DNA from: Flaviramulus sp. BrNp1-15
GTDB taxonomy: Bacteria > Bacteroidota > Bacteroidia > Flavobacteriales > Flavobacteriaceae
Assembly: GCF_022259695.1 (NCBI RefSeq)
Contig: NZ_CP092099.1
Coordinates: forward strand, 1,720,471-1,784,470
DNA length: 64,000 nt
Direction of reading: 5' to 3'
Part shown: positions 1 to 8,394 of the stretch, one piece after another
Position numbering within the stretch: position 1 is the stretch's first letter
Layout of the letters: each line of letters begins with the position of its first letter
Made by a program: the position numbers and the translations under genes
The notes under the pieces: model-generated
Database searches by the model: none
Seen by the model: the letters and a program-made list of their open reading frames with translations, nothing else
What the model was told of the DNA's origin: nothing

Positions 1-808
1 CAAAAGAGAAACGCTTAAAATCTATTTCAAAATTTCTGCTACCATTAACAAAAGTTTGAATATTATAAACACCATTTGAATTTGCTGCTAAATCTTGTCT
101 GTCTATGGTTACTATACCAAAACCTATATCGCCTATAGCATCAATACTTTCAACGGTATAATCACCATTTTTAAGAGGAATTAGTCTTAGTTTTTGCTTG
201 TCGTTACTATTATTAACAAAAGATTTTTCATTTAAAGGATATGCGTAAATAGATCTAACAATAGGATTTGAAGTGTCTTTTATATCAATTCCAAAAAGCA
301 TAGGATTCATAGGGCGTTCCTGTTTATCACGAATTTCATAATGTAAATGTGGACCACCAGAACCACCAGAATTACCACTATAAGCCACTACACTGTCTTT
401 TAAAACAGGTAAGCTTTCTGCATTTGGAAAGAGTTCAATTTCATAAGATTCTTCTTCATATTGTCGCTTTTTTACATAAGCTTCAATCTCCGGAGCAAAT
501 TTTTGTAAGTGTGCATAAACTGTTGTGTATCCGTTGGGATGCGTTATGTATAAAGCTTTACCATAACCATAATGTGAAACTTTAATACGACTTACAAACC
601 CACTAGCCGAAGCTTTTACCTTTAATCCTCTACGTTGTTGTGTTTTTATGTCTAAACCAGAATGAAAATGATTAGAGCGCAACTCTGCAAATGTTCCTGC
701 AAGTACTAGAGGAATTTCTAAAGGATTACTAAAATAATCTTGAGGATAATTATTTTGGGCATTTGTAAATAATGAAAAAACTAGAAAAAGGGACAGTATT
801 AATCGCAT
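1..808 (-). CDS. M23 family metallopeptidase (3' end outside window)
   Basis: Secreted LytM-type zinc endopeptidase expected to cut peptidoglycan cross-bridges in the periplasm. My translation begins MRLILSLFLVFSLFTNA, a clear signal peptide, followed by an NNYPQDYFSNPL segment typical of Bacteroidota M23 proteins. The zinc ligands are visible: HSGLD (HxxxD) near residue 47 and the HLHYE (HxH) motif near residue 150. About 269 codons are present and the reading frame is still open at base 1, so the C-terminal part is missing. An in-frame ATG two codons upstream (814) is an alternative start; 808 puts the Met directly before the signal peptide. The family call is secure; the substrate is unknown. 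Confidence 0.88.
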   Translation of the reverse strand, partial: MRLILSLFLVFSLFTNAQNNYPQDYFSNPLEIPLVLAGTFAELRSNHFHSGLDIKTQQRRGLKVKASASGFVSRIKVSHYGYGKALYITHPNGYTTVYAHLQKFAPEIEAYVKKRQYEEESYEIELFPNAESLPVLKDSVVAYSGNSGGSGGPHLHYEIRDKQERPMNPMLFGIDIKDTSNPIVRSIYAYPLNEKSFVNNSNDKQKLRLIPLKNGDYTVESIDAIGDIGFGIVTIDRQDLAANSNGVYNIQTFVNGSRNFEIDFKRFSF

Positions 809-929
809 ATGCATGTATTAGGCTAAAATATTAATTTGATATGAATATGCAAAGTATATTGCAAAAATCAATCCATTGTTTTAAGTATATGAACTAAAGA
901 AATGATTTTAAAATTTTATGAAAAAACAA

Positions 930-960
930 TTGTAATTTATAGCTAGGTATGTTAACTTTG
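930..960 (+). promoter_or_regulatory. Bacteroidota-type promoter of the zapA operon
   Basis: TTG at 930-932 (-33 element), then exactly 20 bases, then TAACTTTG at 953-960, a perfect TAnnTTTG -7 element. The first start codon lies 24 bases further on. The same geometry is found at 6682-6712 and 29607-29637, which supports it being a primary-sigma promoter. Confidence 0.75.
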
Positions 961-984
961 TGAGATAAGTATTGAAATTTGTAA

Positions 985-1275
985 ATGAGTAATATTGAAG
1001 ATATTGTAGATTCTTTAGAAAACAAAATTAGTAAAGTATTACACAAACTAGAGCTTTTAAAGCTTGCTAATTTGAAATTGAATGAAGAATTAGAAGTCTC
1101 AAAGCAAGAAATTCAAACCCAAAAAAAGCATATTGATGCTTGGGAAGAAAAATACGAAGCTCTTAAAATGGCAAATTCAATACTTGGTAGTGACGATAAT
1201 AAAAGAGAAACTAAGCTTAAAATAAACGCATTAATACGAGAAATAGACCATTGTATTGGTCAGCTTTCAGATTAA
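985..1275 (+). CDS. Small coiled-coil protein upstream of zapA
   Basis: A 96-residue protein that is almost wholly charged heptads: about residues 10-70 (LENKISKVLHKLELLKLANL and onward) look like a long coiled coil, with no signal peptide or membrane segment. It ends 15 bases before zapA and shares its promoter. Flavobacteria commonly carry such a gene before zapA; I infer a structural or division-related partner of ZapA, perhaps similar in role to ZapB, but there is no diagnostic motif. The gene itself is well supported by its promoter and position; the function is a guess. Confidence 0.75.
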   Translation: MSNIEDIVDSLENKISKVLHKLELLKLANLKLNEELEVSKQEIQTQKKHIDAWEEKYEALKMANSILGSDDNKRETKLKINALIREIDHCIGQLSD

Positions 1276-1290
1276 AGCAACATAAATTCA

Positions 1291-1584
1291 ATGTCAGAAA
1301 AGCTTAAAATAAAGCTATCTATAGCAAATAGAGTATATCCTTTAACAATTGAAGCAAATCAAGAAGAAGGATTGCGTAAAGCGGCTAAGAATATTGAATT
1401 TATGATTAAACAATTTGAGCAAAGTTATTCTGTTAGAGATAAACAAGATGTACTAGCCATGTGTGCTTTACAATTTGCCTCTCAAGTAGAACAGAAGTCT
1501 ATTGATAAAGCGAATGTAAATGAACATGTAGAAGAAAAGCTGAATGCTTTAAATGATTTGTTACATTCACATTTAATCTCTTAA
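1291..1584 (+). CDS. zapA: Cell division protein ZapA
   Basis: A 97-residue protein matching the ZapA family in length and layout: an N-terminal small beta/alpha head (KLKIKLSIANRVYPLTIE, then EEGLRKAAKNIEFMIKQF) followed by a C-terminal helix for dimer formation. ZapA binds FtsZ in the cytoplasm and bundles its filaments at the division ring. It is the second gene of a two-gene unit with the upstream coiled-coil gene, and the 6S-like RNA follows it directly. In proteobacteria the 6S RNA gene is also next to zapA. Confidence 0.88.
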   Translation: MSEKLKIKLSIANRVYPLTIEANQEEGLRKAAKNIEFMIKQFEQSYSVRDKQDVLAMCALQFASQVEQKSIDKANVNEHVEEKLNALNDLLHSHLIS

Positions 1585-1610
1585 AACGTTCTTTAAAATA
1601 AACTAAAAAG

Positions 1611-1783
1611 TTACTGCCTGCATTGGTTATTTTTTTTGATAAACTCAACGTTAATTCTTTAAAAAGGGTGAGTTTAAGTTGTAAAAGCAAGCTGCCTTGA
1701 GCAGATCCTTGATCAGCTTGTTAGCCCTAAACTTGTTTTTAAGGAGTTTATACAAAACTTTATACTGGTGCAGGCTTTTTTAT
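1611..1783 (+). ncRNA. ssrS: 6S RNA, Flavobacteria type (ssrS)
   Basis: The gap between zapA and rny contains a roughly 165-nt structured RNA. The closing stem pairs GCCTGCA (1616-1622) with TGCAGGC (1769-1775), directly followed by a T-run (1776-1781) that would act as terminator. Inside, AACTC (1632-1636) can pair with GAGTT (near 1660), and an AAGCTG/CAGCTT hairpin lies at about 1690-1721. A long, interrupted, promoter-like helix closed by a terminal stem, between zapA and rny, fits the 6S-Flavo RNA, which sequesters RNA polymerase holoenzyme. I identified it by structure and location, not by a covariance-model search. Confidence 0.72.
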
Positions 1784-1807
1784 ATACATAAATCAACTAA
1801 TTAAACG

Positions 1808-3382
1808 ATGGATAACTCAATCATATTTGCAGTAGGCGGTGTTGTTTTAGGGCTAATAATTGGCTTTATTATAGCAAAAACACTCGAAAAGAATAACGCT
1901 TCAAAGCTTGTTAAAGAAGCAAAAAAAAGTGCAGCATTAATACTAAAACAGGCTAACAGTGAGGGAGAAAGTATTAAGAAAGACAAAATACTTCAGGCTA
2001 AAGAAAAATTTATAGAACTTAAAGGAGAGCATGAAAAAGTAATCTTATCTCGGGATAAGAAAATGGCAGAAGCCGAAAAAAGAACTCGTGATAAAGAGTC
2101 ACAGATTTCTGGAGAGCTTTCTAAAAATAAAAAACTTAATGAAAGTCTTGAAAGTAAAATAAAAGACTATAATTACAGACTTGATGTACTTGATAAGAAA
2201 CAAGAGGAAATAGATAAACTACATAAAAATCAAGTACAACAATTAGAAGTAATTTCTAGTCTCTCTGCAGAAGAAGCTAAAGAACAATTAGTAGAATCTT
2301 TAAAAGGTGAAGCAAAGAATGATGCTATGGCATATATACAAAGTTCTTTAGAAGAAGCAAAATTAACTGCTGAACAAGACGCGAAAAAGATTATAATAAA
2401 CACTATTCAGCGTATTGGGACAGAAGAAGCTGTAGATAACTGTGTGTCTGTTTTTAATATTGAATCAGATGATGTTAAAGGACGAATCATTGGTAGAGAA
2501 GGACGAAATATTCGTGCTATAGAAGCTGCTACAGGAGTAGAAATTATAGTTGATGATACTCCAGAAGCAATCATTTTATCATGTTTTGATTCTGTTAGAC
2601 GTGAAATTGCTCGTTTATCATTACACAAGCTAGTTACCGATGGTAGAATACATCCAGCACGTATAGAAGAAATAGTTAAAAAGACTAAAAAGCAAATTGA
2701 GCAGGAAATTATTGAAGTAGGTAAGCGTACCGTAATAGATTTAGGTATTCATAATTTACACCCTGAGCTTATTAAAATGGTGGGAAGAATGAAGTACCGT
2801 TCTTCTTACGGACAGAACTTATTACAACACTCGCGTGAAGTTGCTAAACTTTGTGGTGTAATGGCTGCAGAGTTAGGATTAAACCCAAAATTAGCAAAAC
2901 GAGCAGGGTTATTACACGATATAGGTAAAGTGCCAGATGCTGAGGCAGATATGGAAACTCCACATGCGATATTAGGTATGCAGTGGGCAGAAAAATATAA
3001 TGAAAAAGATGAAGTATGTAATGCTATTGGTGCTCACCACGATGAAATAGAAATGAAATCGTTATTAGCTCCAATCATTCAAGTTTGTGACGCTATTTCT
3101 GGAGCAAGACCAGGTGCAAGACGTCAAGTTTTAGATAGTTATATTCAGCGTTTAAAAGATTTAGAAGATATTGCTTTCGGATTTAATGGTGTTAAAAAAG
3201 CATATGCTATTCAAGCAGGTAGAGAGCTTAGAGTTATTGTTGAAAGTGAAAAGGTAGATGACCAAAAAGCAGCAGATTTATCTTTTAATATTTCTCAAAA
3301 AGTACAAACAGATATGACTTATCCGGGTCAGGTAAAGGTTACTGTTATTAGAGAAACAAGAGCTGTAAATATTGCTAAGTAA
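1808..3382 (+). CDS. rny: Ribonuclease Y
   Basis: Membrane-anchored endoribonuclease that starts bulk mRNA decay. The 524-residue protein has the full RNase Y layout: one N-terminal transmembrane helix (about residues 5-23, [18 protein letters not shown]), a long coiled coil to about residue 200, a KH domain carrying [19 protein letters not shown] (about 225-245), then an HD domain with HDIGK and HHDE as metal ligands. Length is typical of the family. It follows the 6S-like RNA, whose terminator separates it from zapA; no clear promoter box was seen between the two. A strong bidirectional terminator follows. Confidence 0.95.
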   Translation: MDNSIIFAVGGVVLGLIIGFIIAKTLEKNNASKLVKEAKKSAALILKQANSEGESIKKDKILQAKEKFIELKGEHEKVILSRDKKMAEAEKRTRDKESQISGELSKNKKLNESLESKIKDYNYRLDVLDKKQEEIDKLHKNQVQQLEVISSLSAEEAKEQLVESLKGEAKNDAMAYIQSSLEEAKLTAEQDAKKIIINTIQRIGTEEAVDNCVSVFNIESDDVKGRIIGREGRNIRAIEAATGVEIIVDDTPEAIILSCFDSVRREIARLSLHKLVTDGRIHPARIEEIVKKTKKQIEQEIIEVGKRTVIDLGIHNLHPELIKMVGRMKYRSSYGQNLLQHSREVAKLCGVMAAELGLNPKLAKRAGLLHDIGKVPDAEADMETPHAILGMQWAEKYNEKDEVCNAIGAHHDEIEMKSLLAPIIQVCDAISGARPGARRQVLDSYIQRLKDLEDIAFGFNGVKKAYAIQAGRELRVIVESEKVDDQKAADLSFNISQKVQTDMTYPGQVKVTVIRETRAVNIAK

Positions 3383-3403
3383 ATAGTAAATAAACATAAA
3401 CTA

Positions 3404-3438
3404 AGTAAAAAAATCCAGTTTTAAGCTGGATTTTTTTT
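3404..3438. terminator. Bidirectional terminator, rny / histidine kinase
   Basis: A-run, stem AAATCCAG (3411-3418) with CTGGATTT (3426-3433), then an 8-T run. It is symmetric and so serves both converging genes. The stop codon of the histidine kinase (3421-3423, minus strand) lies inside its loop. Confidence 0.88.
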
Positions 3439-4587
3439 GTTTGGTATTGTTATGGTGAACGTGGTTCCTACATTTACTTCACTGTCAAGAGTAATCTCAC
3501 CACCGTAGGTCTCAATTTGATTTTTTATTAAGTACAAGCCAACACCTTCAGAGTTTTTATTGTTATGAAATGTTTTGTAAAGCCCAAAAACAGAATCTCC
3601 AAACTTATCTAAGTTAATACCTATACCATTGTCAGATACTATTACTTTAATGTAGTCTTCAGTTAAGATGGCATCAACATTCACTTTAGGGTCTCTTTCC
3701 GGGTGTTTGTATTTGATAGCATTAGTCAATAAATTTTGAATAATGCTTTCCATGTACGTAGGATTATAATAAATATATAGTTTGGGGTCTATATTAATAT
3801 TTATTATAGCATTACTTTCTGTAATAACAACCTTTAGCATTTCTAAAATTTTATTAGCTTCTTTAGCTAAATAAAGCTTCTCAATTTTAGTGGCTTTGTT
3901 ATTTTGTATGGAAACAATTTCATTTAAATTACTAATTGTTTTTGTTAGCGAAGCGGATAAAGTTTTTAAATACTCTATTAACTCTTGTTTTTCAGCTTCA
4001 GTTTTTGCTTCCTCATAAAAATCAAGTAAACTTTCAAAATTACCTGCATGTTGTTTCAAATTATGTGTAACAATATGGGCAAAGTTTTTAAGTTTATTAT
4101 TTTGTTTACTTACAAGGTTAAGAGTATTGGATAATTTTTTTTCACTTTCAACATGGCTTGTTATATCTACATGAGTACCAATAAAGCGAATGGGTTTTCC
4201 ATTTGTGTCCCATTTTATAATTTTTCCTTTATCTAAAATCCATTTGTAAGAACCATCTTTACATTTAACTCTATGTTCATTAATATAAAGTGGTTTTAAC
4301 CCATTTATATGATCTTGATAATCTTTAAAGTATTTCTCTTTATCCTCTGGGTGTACCCTGTTATTCCAATCATCTATATTCTTACCAAAAGTGTTATCAT
4401 TTTCATAACCTATAATTCGTTTGGATGACTCAGAAAAGTAAACTTTATTTTTTAGAGCATCGAAATCCCATACGCCAATATTAGAAATATCTACAGCTTC
4501 TTGCCATTTTATATTTACATCAAGGTTCTCAGAATGATTTTTTTCGCTTACTTCAGACTTTAATAGGCTCGTAACCTTTTTAAGCAT
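3421..4587 (-). CDS. PAS-domain sensor histidine kinase
   Basis: Cytoplasmic two-component kinase with no membrane segment. Layout: PAS/PAC domain (NIGVWDFDALKNKVYFSESS through IRFIGTHVDIT), a dimerisation helix with the phospho-acceptor in HIVTHNLKQHAGNF, then an HATPase_c domain with N-box NLLTNAIKY, G1 DNGIGI and G2 GVGLYLIKNQIETYGGEI. No receiver domain or response regulator adjoins it, so it is an orphan whose signal is unknown. The open frame can start at a TTG (4614); I prefer the ATG at 4587, which leaves the PAS domain intact. A -7-like box lies about 68 bases upstream of this ATG. Confidence 0.88.
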   Translation of the reverse strand: MLKKVTSLLKSEVSEKNHSENLDVNIKWQEAVDISNIGVWDFDALKNKVYFSESSKRIIGYENDNTFGKNIDDWNNRVHPEDKEKYFKDYQDHINGLKPLYINEHRVKCKDGSYKWILDKGKIIKWDTNGKPIRFIGTHVDITSHVESEKKLSNTLNLVSKQNNKLKNFAHIVTHNLKQHAGNFESLLDFYEEAKTEAEKQELIEYLKTLSASLTKTISNLNEIVSIQNNKATKIEKLYLAKEANKILEMLKVVITESNAIININIDPKLYIYYNPTYMESIIQNLLTNAIKYKHPERDPKVNVDAILTEDYIKVIVSDNGIGINLDKFGDSVFGLYKTFHNNKNSEGVGLYLIKNQIETYGGEITLDSEVNVGTTFTITIPNKKNPA

Positions 4588-4654
4588 TCTGCTAAGATAG
4601 TTTTGGGGTTTCAATTGTATTTTTGATAAAAAAAATTATTTGTGTAAAGACTTA

Positions 4655-4662
4655 CAAAAATA
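4655..4662 (-). promoter_or_regulatory. -7 promoter box before the histidine kinase
   Basis: On the minus strand this reads TATTTTTG, a match to TAnnTTTG. No TTG is found 20 bases upstream, so only half of the promoter signature is present and chance occurrence in AT-rich DNA is possible. Confidence 0.4.
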
Positions 4663-4722
4663 CCTTTTAATCATTTAAATTAAAAATTTAAACAGAAAAA
4701 GAATAGAAAAATTTGATGCTTT

Positions 4723-5619
4723 TTAACTTCTAGGATGAAATTTCTCAACCACTTTAGTTAAATGACTTTTGTCTAAATGAACGTAAATTTCTGTTGTAGT
4801 AATACTTTCATGCCCTAGCATTAATTGTATGGATCTTAAATCTGCATTATTTTGTAATAGGTGAGTGGCAAACGAGTGTCTAAATGTATGAGGAGAAATA
4901 TTTTTTTTAAGCCCAATTTTTTCAGCTAATTGTTTAATTATAGTAAAAATCATAGCTCTGGTTAATTGTTTACCACGTCGGTTTAAAAATAAAGTATCTT
5001 CAAAACCAGCTTGAATTTTTAAATGATTTCTTATTTCACTTTTGTAAATATTGATGTATTTCTGCGTAATGTCAACAATTGGTACAAAACGTTGTTTATC
5101 CCCTTTACCAGTAACTTTTATAAAACCTTCATCAAAAAATAAATCTGATATTTTTAAATTAATTAACTCACTAACACGTAAGCCACAACCGTATAAGGTT
5201 TCTAGCATTGCTCTATTGCGTTCACCTTCTGGTTTACTTAAATCTATAGCTTTTATGATATTATCAATTTCTTGTTCTGATAAAGTATCTGGAAGTTTTC
5301 GTCCTATTTTTGGGGATTCAATAAGCTCCAGAGGGTTATCTGCTCTATAATCTTCGAATACTAAATAACTAAAAAAGCTTCTTAAGCCTGAAATTATTCT
5401 AGATTGAGATCTAGGGTTTACAGTTTTTGCAACGTCGTAAATAAATTGTTGAATAATTTCTGATGATATTGTAATTGGAGAAAAGTTTATATTATTTACT
5501 TCTAAATATGAAATTAATTTTTTTATATCTAAGGCATAATTATCAATAGAGTTTTTAGATAAACCTCTTTCAATTTTTAAGTATAGTTGATAATCTTTAA
5601 GTGCGTTTTGCCATTTCAT
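4723..5619 (-). CDS. xerD: Tyrosine recombinase XerD
   Basis: Site-specific recombinase that resolves chromosome dimers at dif with XerC. The 298-residue length is normal. It has an N-terminal SAM-like core-binding domain (residues 1-85) and a catalytic domain holding all six active-site residues: Arg148 (GCGLRVSEL), Lys172 (TGKGDKQR), His244 and Arg247 (HTFRHSFATHLL), His270 (LGHESITTT) and the nucleophile Tyr279 (EIYVHLD). A stand-alone housekeeping copy, not linked to an integron or phage here. A broken copy of its first codons lies at 6521-6619. Confidence 0.93.
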   Translation of the reverse strand: MKWQNALKDYQLYLKIERGLSKNSIDNYALDIKKLISYLEVNNINFSPITISSEIIQQFIYDVAKTVNPRSQSRIISGLRSFFSYLVFEDYRADNPLELIESPKIGRKLPDTLSEQEIDNIIKAIDLSKPEGERNRAMLETLYGCGLRVSELINLKISDLFFDEGFIKVTGKGDKQRFVPIVDITQKYINIYKSEIRNHLKIQAGFEDTLFLNRRGKQLTRAMIFTIIKQLAEKIGLKKNISPHTFRHSFATHLLQNNADLRSIQLMLGHESITTTEIYVHLDKSHLTKVVEKFHPRS

Positions 5620-5752
5620 AAGGAGTAAAAATAACTTATTATTTAATGTGAATAAAAAAATAATAAGATGATGAAAATCATTTCCAGTTAGTTTATAATT
5701 ATATAAATTTTTAAATTATTTAAAAGCTATTAATCAATTAAAACAAATAATA

Positions 5753-6352
5753 ATGAAAAAATTAATTTTATTTATTGCAGTAATTGCAATAACTGGTTTA
5801 ACACAGACTTTTTCACAAGATATAAATTTTGGAGCTAAAGCAGGTGTGAATTTTTGTGATATTACAGGCGATGATACTGATAGTTTTGATGGTAGAACGA
5901 CTTTCCATATAGGGTTAGTTGCTGAGATTATGATTACAGATGTATTTGCTTTCCAGCCAGAAATATTATATTCAGCTCAAGGATCAGATTGGGAAGAAGC
6001 TTTTGAAGGTGAAACATATCAAGGCACAGTTAAGGTAGATTATTTAAATATTCCTTTAATGGCAAAATATTATGTTGTAGAAGGATTTAGTGTTGAGGCT
6101 GGTCCTCAAATAGGTTTTTTATTATCTGCTAACAATGAAGAAGAAGGATTTGACGATGAAGACATAAAAGATGATTTAAAAGGAATTGATTTTGGAATTA
6201 ATTTCGGGTTGGGTTACAAGCTTGATGGTGGTTTGAATTTTGGAGCGCGTTATATTATTGGTTTAACAGATGTAAATGATAATCCTGAAAATTTAGGTAA
6301 CTCTGATTATAAAAATAGTGTTATTCAAATCAGTGTTGGTTACTTTTTTTAA
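5753..6352 (+). CDS. Outer-membrane beta-barrel protein (porin family)
   Basis: A 199-residue secreted protein with signal peptide MKKLILFIAVIAITGLTQTF ending near SQD. The mature part alternates hydrophobic and polar residues in short strands with Asp/Glu-rich loops, starts with INFGAKAGVNF, and ends in an aromatic residue (ISVGYFF), a BAM-type C-terminal signal. It resembles the OMP_b-brl_2 group of small eight-stranded barrels in Bacteroidota. Its ligand or pore function is unknown. It is divergent from xerD and followed by its own terminator. Confidence 0.82.
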   Translation: MKKLILFIAVIAITGLTQTFSQDINFGAKAGVNFCDITGDDTDSFDGRTTFHIGLVAEIMITDVFAFQPEILYSAQGSDWEEAFEGETYQGTVKVDYLNIPLMAKYYVVEGFSVEAGPQIGFLLSANNEEEGFDDEDIKDDLKGIDFGINFGLGYKLDGGLNFGARYIIGLTDVNDNPENLGNSDYKNSVIQISVGYFF

Positions 6353-6376
6353 TCTAAAACTAATTAAATGTATTGA

Positions 6377-6403
6377 AACCGAAGTAGAAATACTTCGGTT
6401 TTT
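6377..6403 (+). terminator. Rho-independent terminator with GAAA tetraloop
   Basis: Perfect 10-bp stem AACCGAAGTA / TACTTCGGTT closed by a GAAA tetraloop, followed by a short T-run; 24 bases after the stop of the barrel gene. Confidence 0.88.
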
Positions 6404-6520
6404 ATATTACATTACTTCAAACCAATAATTTTGATATTAATTAACTATTATAAATAAAATTTTGAATCAGTTTTCTATCTATTGAGACTGGAAACACTTA
6501 TTCATTTAAGTAAGATATTT

Positions 6521-6619
6521 TTAAAATCTAAGGCAATAATTATTTATTAAGTTTTGACATAAACTACATTCAATTTTTAAATAAAGTTGATAATCCTTAA
6601 GCTTAATTTGCAATTTCAT
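6521..6619 (-). pseudogene. Truncated duplicate of the xerD 5' end
   Basis: Read on the minus strand, the region encodes MKLQIKLKDYQLYLKIE, then CSLCQNLINNYCLRF and a stop. This lines up without gaps with the first 32 residues of the intact XerD (MKWQNALKDYQLYLKIE, then RGLSKNSIDNYALDI). Weak similarity may run a few codons past the stop, after which none is recognisable. It is a dead fragment in the same orientation as xerD. Together with the neighbouring barrel gene 120 bp away (xerD itself is 134 bp from its own divergent barrel gene) it points to an old tandem duplication. The 386-bp gap 6353-6738 holds this remnant, a terminator, a short tandem repeat and a promoter. Confidence 0.85.
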
Positions 6620-6621
6620 AT

Positions 6622-6661
6622 ATTTTTTATCGTTAAAAAGCATTTTTTATCGATAAAATAC
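6622..6661. repeat. Two 20-bp tandem direct repeats
   Basis: ATTTTTTATCGTTAAAAAGC (6622-6641) is followed at once by ATTTTTTATCGATAAAATAC (6642-6661), 16 of 20 bases identical. It lies just upstream of the promoter of the second barrel gene, so a regulatory role is possible but unproven. Confidence 0.6.
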
Positions 6662-6681
6662 AATAAAAAATCAAAAATTTC

Positions 6682-6712
6682 TTGTTAATGAAATTTTTTA
6701 ATATTACGTTTG
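6682..6712 (+). promoter_or_regulatory. Bacteroidota-type promoter
   Basis: TTG at 6682-6684, a 20-base spacer, TACGTTTG at 6705-6712 (TAnnTTTG). The start codon of the second barrel gene is 26 bases downstream. Geometry is identical to the zapA and tRNA promoters of this window. Confidence 0.75.
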
Positions 6713-6738
6713 TTTTAACTTTTAAAACCAATTAAATT

Positions 6739-7239
6739 ATGAAAAAATTATTTTTATTATCAATTATTGCAGTATTAGGAATGACTACTGTTAATGCACA
6801 AGGCAATTTAAATGCTGGTGTTAATTTAGGTTTACCAATAGGAGACGCTGGTGATGGATGGACATTTAATGTAACTTTGGATGTTAACTATTTGTGGGAA
6901 GTAGGAGAAAACTTTGATGCTGGTGTCGCTACCGGATATTCTCATTCTTTTGGAGATTCTATTGATGTTCCTGGATTCGGAAGTGTGGACATTGATGATG
7001 CTCAGTTTTTACCTATTGCTGGTGCAGCTCGCTTTGGAATTTCGGATAAATTCACTTTAGGAGCAGATTTAGGTTATGCTTTAGGAATCAATGATGGTAA
7101 TGATGGAGGTTTTTATTATGCACCAAGAGTTCAGTATGGAGTATCAGAATCTTTAGACATAGTTTTATCTTACCGAGGTGTAAGTCTTGACGGTGGATCT
7201 TTTGATGTTATAAACTTAGGTATACAATTCGGTTTATAA
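6739..7239 (+). CDS. Small outer-membrane beta-barrel protein
   Basis: 166 residues with signal peptide MKKLFLLSIIAVLGMTTVNA cleaved before QGN. The mature region is Gly/Asp-rich with alternating strand patterns (LNAGVNLGLPIG, FDAGVATGYSHSF, FTLGADLGYALGI) and ends in NLGIQFGL. It is a small barrel of unknown function. The start ATGAAAAAATTA and signal-peptide DNA resemble the upstream barrel gene, which agrees with descent from a local duplication, though the mature proteins have diverged strongly. It has its own promoter and terminator. Confidence 0.8.
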   Translation: MKKLFLLSIIAVLGMTTVNAQGNLNAGVNLGLPIGDAGDGWTFNVTLDVNYLWEVGENFDAGVATGYSHSFGDSIDVPGFGSVDIDDAQFLPIAGAARFGISDKFTLGADLGYALGINDGNDGGFYYAPRVQYGVSESLDIVLSYRGVSLDGGSFDVINLGIQFGL

Positions 7240-7265
7240 CCTATTATATATTTAATTAAAATTTT

Positions 7266-7293
7266 AAGAGCTAATGAATATTAGCTCTTTTTT
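7266..7293 (+). terminator. Rho-independent terminator
   Basis: Stem AAGAGCTAAT / ATTAGCTCTT with a GAAT loop, then a T-run; 26 bases after the second barrel gene. Confidence 0.87.
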
Positions 7294-7319
7294 ATTGCCT
7301 TATTTTATATATTTACTAT

Positions 7320-7736
7320 ATGAAAAAACTAATCATCATCAACGGACCAAATTTAAACTTACTAGGAAAGCGAGAGCCAGAAATTTATGGGAACTTAACT
7401 TTTGAAGATTATTTAAAACAGGTTAAAAGTAAATTTTCTAATATAGAGATTGAATATTATCAATCTAATATTGAAGGTGAAATTATTGATAAGTTACATG
7501 AAGTTGGTTTTAGTTATGACGGCGTTATTTTAAATGCTGGTGCCTATACACATACATCTATTGGAATAGGTGATGCTATAAAAGGTATTGAAACACCTGT
7601 TGTAGAACTACATATTTCTAATACTTTTTCTAGAGAAGAGTTTAGGCATCAATCTTATATTTCACCTAATGCTAAAGGTGTAATTTTAGGTTTTGGCATG
7701 CAGAGTTATGAATTGGCTATTCAGAGTTTTTTGTAA
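7320..7736 (+). CDS. aroQ: Type II 3-dehydroquinate dehydratase
   Basis: Third step of the shikimate pathway: 3-dehydroquinate to 3-dehydroshikimate in the cytoplasm, as a dodecamer. The 138-residue protein has the type II signatures GPNLNLLGKREPEIYG (with the catalytic Arg and Tyr), NAGAYTHTSIGI, ELHISNTFSREEFRHQS (catalytic His) and GFGMQSYELA. Length is slightly short but complete. It starts 26 bases after a terminator. In many flavobacteria aroQ lies next to divergent xerD; here two barrel genes and a xerD fragment separate them. Confidence 0.94.
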   Translation: MKKLIIINGPNLNLLGKREPEIYGNLTFEDYLKQVKSKFSNIEIEYYQSNIEGEIIDKLHEVGFSYDGVILNAGAYTHTSIGIGDAIKGIETPVVELHISNTFSREEFRHQSYISPNAKGVILGFGMQSYELAIQSFL

Positions 7737-7841
7737 TTTTTTCCAGAATTAACTTTTATTTAAATATTATTTAAACTTTTATTGTGAGAATTTATAACAA
7801 TTAAGATTAACTTTAGTTAATTATTTCTAATAACATCTGTT

Positions 7842-8333
7842 ATGAATTTAAAAATCACTTTTGTTTTTATAATTTCAAATATCACTTTTATTATTTCACA
7901 AGAAAACCAAGAAGTTAAATCTTTTGGTTTTACCGATGATGTTAGAATTGAATATGACTCCCCAAGAAGTTTTATTAATTACTATTCTGAATATTCAATT
8001 GATGAACATTGGTTTTTAAGATTTGAAATACAGAAAAGAACATATTACAGTTTAACTGGTAGCCAGAGTCTTCTAGAATATCCACTAATAGTAAAGTATA
8101 ATTTTAATAATAAATTTAGTGTTTTATTTGGACCAAAAATTGATGTTTTTTTGAAAGATGCAGACATTGAAGATACTTGGTTTTCATTAACTTCAGGCGC
8201 ACAATTTAATTTAAACAAGACAGTATTGATAGAAGGCAGGGTTAATACTAGTATGGGTAATGAATTAAATTCTACTAATTTTAATTTAGGAGATGGAGTT
8301 ACTTATAAATTAGGGACAAGATTTAAATTTTGA
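7842..8333 (+). CDS. Secreted protein, probable outer-membrane beta-barrel
   Basis: 163 residues with an N-terminal hydrophobic signal (LKITFVFIISNITFIIS) likely cleaved before QEN. The rest has alternating strands rich in Phe and Tyr (WFLRFEIQKRTYYSL, EYPLIVKYNFNNKFSVLFGPK, GAQFNLNKTVLIEGRVNTS) and ends in an aromatic residue (YKLGTRFKF), as outer-membrane barrels do. I do not recognise a named family. It stands alone between aroQ and the lpdA terminator. Confidence 0.68.
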   Translation: MNLKITFVFIISNITFIISQENQEVKSFGFTDDVRIEYDSPRSFINYYSEYSIDEHWFLRFEIQKRTYYSLTGSQSLLEYPLIVKYNFNNKFSVLFGPKIDVFLKDADIEDTWFSLTSGAQFNLNKTVLIEGRVNTSMGNELNSTNFNLGDGVTYKLGTRFKF

Positions 8334-8334
8334 A

Positions 8335-8370
8335 TAAAAAAAAGACGATTTATTAAATCGTCTTTTTTTT
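8335..8370. terminator. Bidirectional terminator, barrel gene / lpdA
   Basis: A-run, stem AAAGACGATTT (8341-8351) with AAATCGTCTTT (8355-8365), 3-base loop, then 8 T. It serves both the plus-strand barrel gene and minus-strand lpdA. Confidence 0.9.
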
Positions 8371-8394
8371 ATTCGAATTTATTTTTTAATAAAT

